Below are positions 61,643-64,000 of a DNA stretch of 64,000 nt, in pieces; positions within the stretch are counted from its first letter, which is position 1, and the number at the start of each line of letters is the position of its first letter. The notes under the pieces were generated by a model. It saw only the letters and a list, made by a program, of their open reading frames with translations. It did no database searches and was not told the origin of the DNA. Source of the DNA: Desulfobulbus propionicus. Lineage in GTDB: Bacteria > Desulfobacterota > Desulfobulbia > Desulfobulbales > Desulfobulbaceae. The stretch covers positions 1 to 64,000 of the forward strand of contig PDTD01000013.1 in the NCBI GenBank assembly GCA_002748755.1, in the 5' to 3' direction. A program made the translations under genes and the position numbers.

Positions 61643-62231
61643 GCCTACAAATATACCGTTTGTGTAATATTCGTAGGCCAAGAAAATATGTAACCTTTGT
61701 ATCATGTTGTTTCTTCGCTTAATAATAGAACTAAAATGAGACGGGTTAGGTTCTTCGGTTGCTTGGTCCAACAAGTCATTGCCACAATCTGTCTTAGACA
61801 TGCCCAAGATTTTTGTCAAGAATATTCCCTTAACAAAGCCACAGAGCCTCAGCTCCAATCTGATTTTGTACCCAGGGCTTTTTTTCCCTTTTGTTTCAGT
61901 CGCTGCTAGTTGCGTACATCTTGAGGCGGTAAGGGGGAAAAGACGATTGAAACGATTCAATGAAGAAAACTAGAGTAGGATAAAGAAAAAAAGTCTGATT
62001 TTTCAAGAGGCAGGCCAATGCGTCGACGCTGCAAGGTAGAGGGTGTGTCCTGGTTGGAGGGAAATACTGCCTTTTGACCTTTTTTTCTTTTATATACTTT
62101 CCTCGGGCAGGTTGACCAGCAGGTTTGAGATTAAAACGGCAAAATTGGGTATGATATAAGCGGAGGCATACAGGAGTGGAAAAGAACATGCCTTACCCTC
62201 CGCGCAGGGCCGTGGAGTTCGCCAAACGAAC

Positions 62232-62266
62232 AAAGCGGGATTCTGCGCTATACAGAATCCCGCTTT
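62232..62266 (-). terminator. Intrinsic terminator of the large secreted protein gene
   Basis: A perfect 14-bp stem (AAAGCGGGATTCTG / CAGAATCCCGCTTT) with a 7-nt loop, 44 bp after the stop of the gene ending at 62311. Confidence 0.88.
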
Positions 62267-62310
62267 CAAAAACACTGACTGCCAGGAATTACCCTGGCAG
62301 TAATGCAAGG

Positions 62311-63771
62311 TTATTGCAACTGATTCAAGCTTGTTCCATCAGTGCTGGCCACAACCGATTGGATGATTACGCCCGCTCCAAATGGATCTGTTACTTCACC
62401 GTCTACTACTATCCGCAGTTTTTCGCTTTCTCCGGCAACCATAAAGGTTGCATCAGCAGCCTGGGCTGCAGCATAGAGGTCATCAACCAAAATGAGGTTT
62501 GTAGATGCCTGGGCAGGCAACTTACCATCAGCATCCATTCCATCTACTGTGGTAACGGTCTTCAGGTCAAAGGATACCGACTTACCAGCATCGTTAATCA
62601 GGGTTACATGGACAGCCCCAGCCATATTGGTCAGGTTGGTTACACGCACGTAGTTGGCAAAATAGCCATTTGGAGACAACAACATGGTGAGATAGCTCGA
62701 TGAACCATTCGTCTTCAGCCTGGAAAGCTCACCCAGGTTGCTATCGCTCACTTGATAACCTGGCATAACGTCATATTTCATCATGGCCGTATAGGTCCCG
62801 GCAGGAATCACAGTTGTTCCATCAGCCTCGACGCAAACATAGGAGGGGGTTCCCCCCACCACTTTAACAAGAGGGGCGGTAGCCTTCATCTGTCCGTTAT
62901 CATCAGCAACCTTAAATTCTTCAAAGTCTCTCGTTGAGCAGTTCGTAAGGTTACTGAGGAATACGCCGGGCTTGGTATCTGAAGTTTTCTTTAAATAAGA
63001 AAAATCACCGGTCACCTCCACCACCGATCCAGGCGACGCAGTGTTGATTATATCGCCGACCGTAAGTGCAGTGCCTGTTTTACCGCAAACATTGGTTGCA
63101 TTCGTTAGATCCAAAGCGCCCAAATCGTTCATTGTTGCATTGTTCGTCGGAGCTTCCTTGACGAATTTTTTCTTTGCTTCCGCAACATCAATTCTCTGAG
63201 GATACCCTGTAACTAAACCAGGTACAAGCGCAGGCGCAAAGCTCAACAACTTGCCCTTTTGGGTTGCGAGGGCGCCCGTGCCGCTTACAGCGCTGCCTGC
63301 GGTCTCATAAAGGCTGTAGGTAATTTCAACAGCTGATTGAGATGTTACCGCGACGTCAAAGGCATCAAACGAGACAGCACCATTTACCGCAATGCTACCA
63401 CCAGCAGCGGTGGTCACAGAATAGACGACATAGGGCTGACCATCACCGCCTGCCGCTTGAGCCACAGTGACGTTAGTACCAGTCACATTGAGAGTGGCAC
63501 TGCCGATATCTGCAAACTTAGCCCCGTTGGAGAGCTCGTACCTGATATACTTTATCTGACTAGCCCCCTGAACGAACCCATATTGGCCGTCTGTTTTAAA
63601 ATCGGCATTTGTACCATCACTTAGCTGGGTCCCTGCTGACGAAACTGCAATCTCAGAAGCAAAGGTTGAGCTGGTAATTGTAAGATCCGCTGCCTGCACA
63701 TTCACCGCCATGCCTAGAGCAGCAGTGCCGACGAGCAGGGACAAAACATTTTTTTTCATACTTTTCTTCAT
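62311..63771 (-). CDS. Large secreted protein of unknown function
   Basis: 486 residues. The start at 63771 follows GAGGAG and opens a signal peptide (MKKSMKKNVLSLLVGTAALGMAVNVQA). The mature protein is rich in Ala, Thr, Val, Gly and Ser, with beta-strand texture (DLTITSSTFASEIAVSSAG, GSATLNVTGTNVTVAQAAGG, AVEITYSLYETAGSAVSG). It has only a few Cys, and a C-terminal half containing LSRLKTNGSSSYLTMLLSPNGYFANYVRVTNLTNMAGAVHVTLINDAG, which looks like an immunoglobulin-like module. No family recognised. No sortase or PEP-CTERM signal is visible. It has its own terminator. A surface or pilus-like structural role is possible. Confidence 0.7.
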   Translation of the reverse strand: MKKSMKKNVLSLLVGTAALGMAVNVQAADLTITSSTFASEIAVSSAGTQLSDGTNADFKTDGQYGFVQGASQIKYIRYELSNGAKFADIGSATLNVTGTNVTVAQAAGGDGQPYVVYSVTTAAGGSIAVNGAVSFDAFDVAVTSQSAVEITYSLYETAGSAVSGTGALATQKGKLLSFAPALVPGLVTGYPQRIDVAEAKKKFVKEAPTNNATMNDLGALDLTNATNVCGKTGTALTVGDIINTASPGSVVEVTGDFSYLKKTSDTKPGVFLSNLTNCSTRDFEEFKVADDNGQMKATAPLVKVVGGTPSYVCVEADGTTVIPAGTYTAMMKYDVMPGYQVSDSNLGELSRLKTNGSSSYLTMLLSPNGYFANYVRVTNLTNMAGAVHVTLINDAGKSVSFDLKTVTTVDGMDADGKLPAQASTNLILVDDLYAAAQAADATFMVAGESEKLRIVVDGEVTDPFGAGVIIQSVVASTDGTSLNQLQ

Positions 63772-64000
63772 TGGTTGTCTCCTCAAAAATTTCACTTCTT
63801 TTCTGTACGCTACAAGACACCTTGCATTTATTCCCGTCCAGATGGTCGAGAACAATGAAATACTATGGCGAACTGCCTCTGCTCGCTCTGGCAAGGCCCA
63901 CTGGCATTGCGAAGTCGATCAAGAGCACTGCCGAATGTTGAACGTAATGTAGCACAGCTGCACAACAAAAGGCAAGGTAAAAATACACAGGCAGGCTACA

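Noticed and set aside
62176-62703. Plus-strand open frame opposite the large secreted protein
   Set aside because: It lies opposite a gene with a good start, signal peptide and terminator, and it crosses that terminator hairpin.
1-64000. tRNA genes, rRNA genes, CRISPR arrays, complete insertion sequences
   Set aside because: I looked for T-arm consensus on both strands, tandem spaced repeats and intact transposase genes. Only the tmRNA T arm was found.

Overview
The window looks like chromosomal DNA of a Gram-negative, probably anaerobic Desulfobacterota relative. A Desulfobulbales-like bacterium is my best guess, from gene content and protein style, not from a marker gene search. Supporting points are an outer membrane (BamA, LbtU-like porin, lipoprotein, lytic transglycosylase), type IV pilus/type II secretion ATPases, a HemY-type protoporphyrinogen oxidase, and clear evidence of selenocysteine use. 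No tRNA or rRNA gene and no CRISPR array was seen. The only RNA gene is tmRNA.

Layout. 1-0.6 kb: edge of a possible island (a gene tail and a broken small ORF) beside ssrA. 0.6-7.5 kb: ssrA, smpB, a PilB-type ATPase, a DedA-type protein, pcm, a lipoprotein and htpG, all on the minus strand. 7.9-14.4 kb: hemY, dnaA with an AT-rich leader (possible oriC), comF, icd, plsC. 14.9-21.8 kb: bamA, mfd, and a yrfG-like HAD phosphatase. 22-31 kb: a coiled-coil membrane protein, two neighbouring zinc proteases, small conserved proteins, a trypsin-like protease, ettA. 31.8-35.5 kb: mostly envelope or unknown proteins. 35.9-40.7 kb: a four-gene unit of VIT/vWA protein, exosortase and a CreB/CreC two-component system. 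41.6-47.1 kb: two Hsp20 genes, rsmB, then an operon ending in pyrF. 47.1-53.8 kb: queF, a nitroreductase, a lytic transglycosylase, a porin, inorganic pyrophosphatase. 54.2-55.9 kb: an ArsR-type regulator and a metal/arsenic-type permease that reads through an in-frame TGA. 56.4-59.9 kb: a small secreted protein and a GspF/GspE pair. 59.9-62.3 kb: a 2.4 kb AT-rich stretch with almost no genes. 62.3-63.8 kb: a large secreted protein.

Two observations stand out. (1) The permease at 54244-55407 is one gene interrupted by a single in-frame TGA, exactly where the family has the first Cys of a Cys-Ser-Cys-Gly motif. A hairpin 27 nt downstream carries the GCA-GGTC-TGC core that I recall from the E. 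coli fdhF SECIS. This predicts a selenoprotein metal-efflux permease under an ArsR repressor. (2) A dispersed, roughly 223-bp inverted-repeat element family is present in about 15 full, shortened or split copies, all outside gene bodies. It often abuts stop codons, adds a tail to rsmB, and flanks a nitroreductase gene on both sides.
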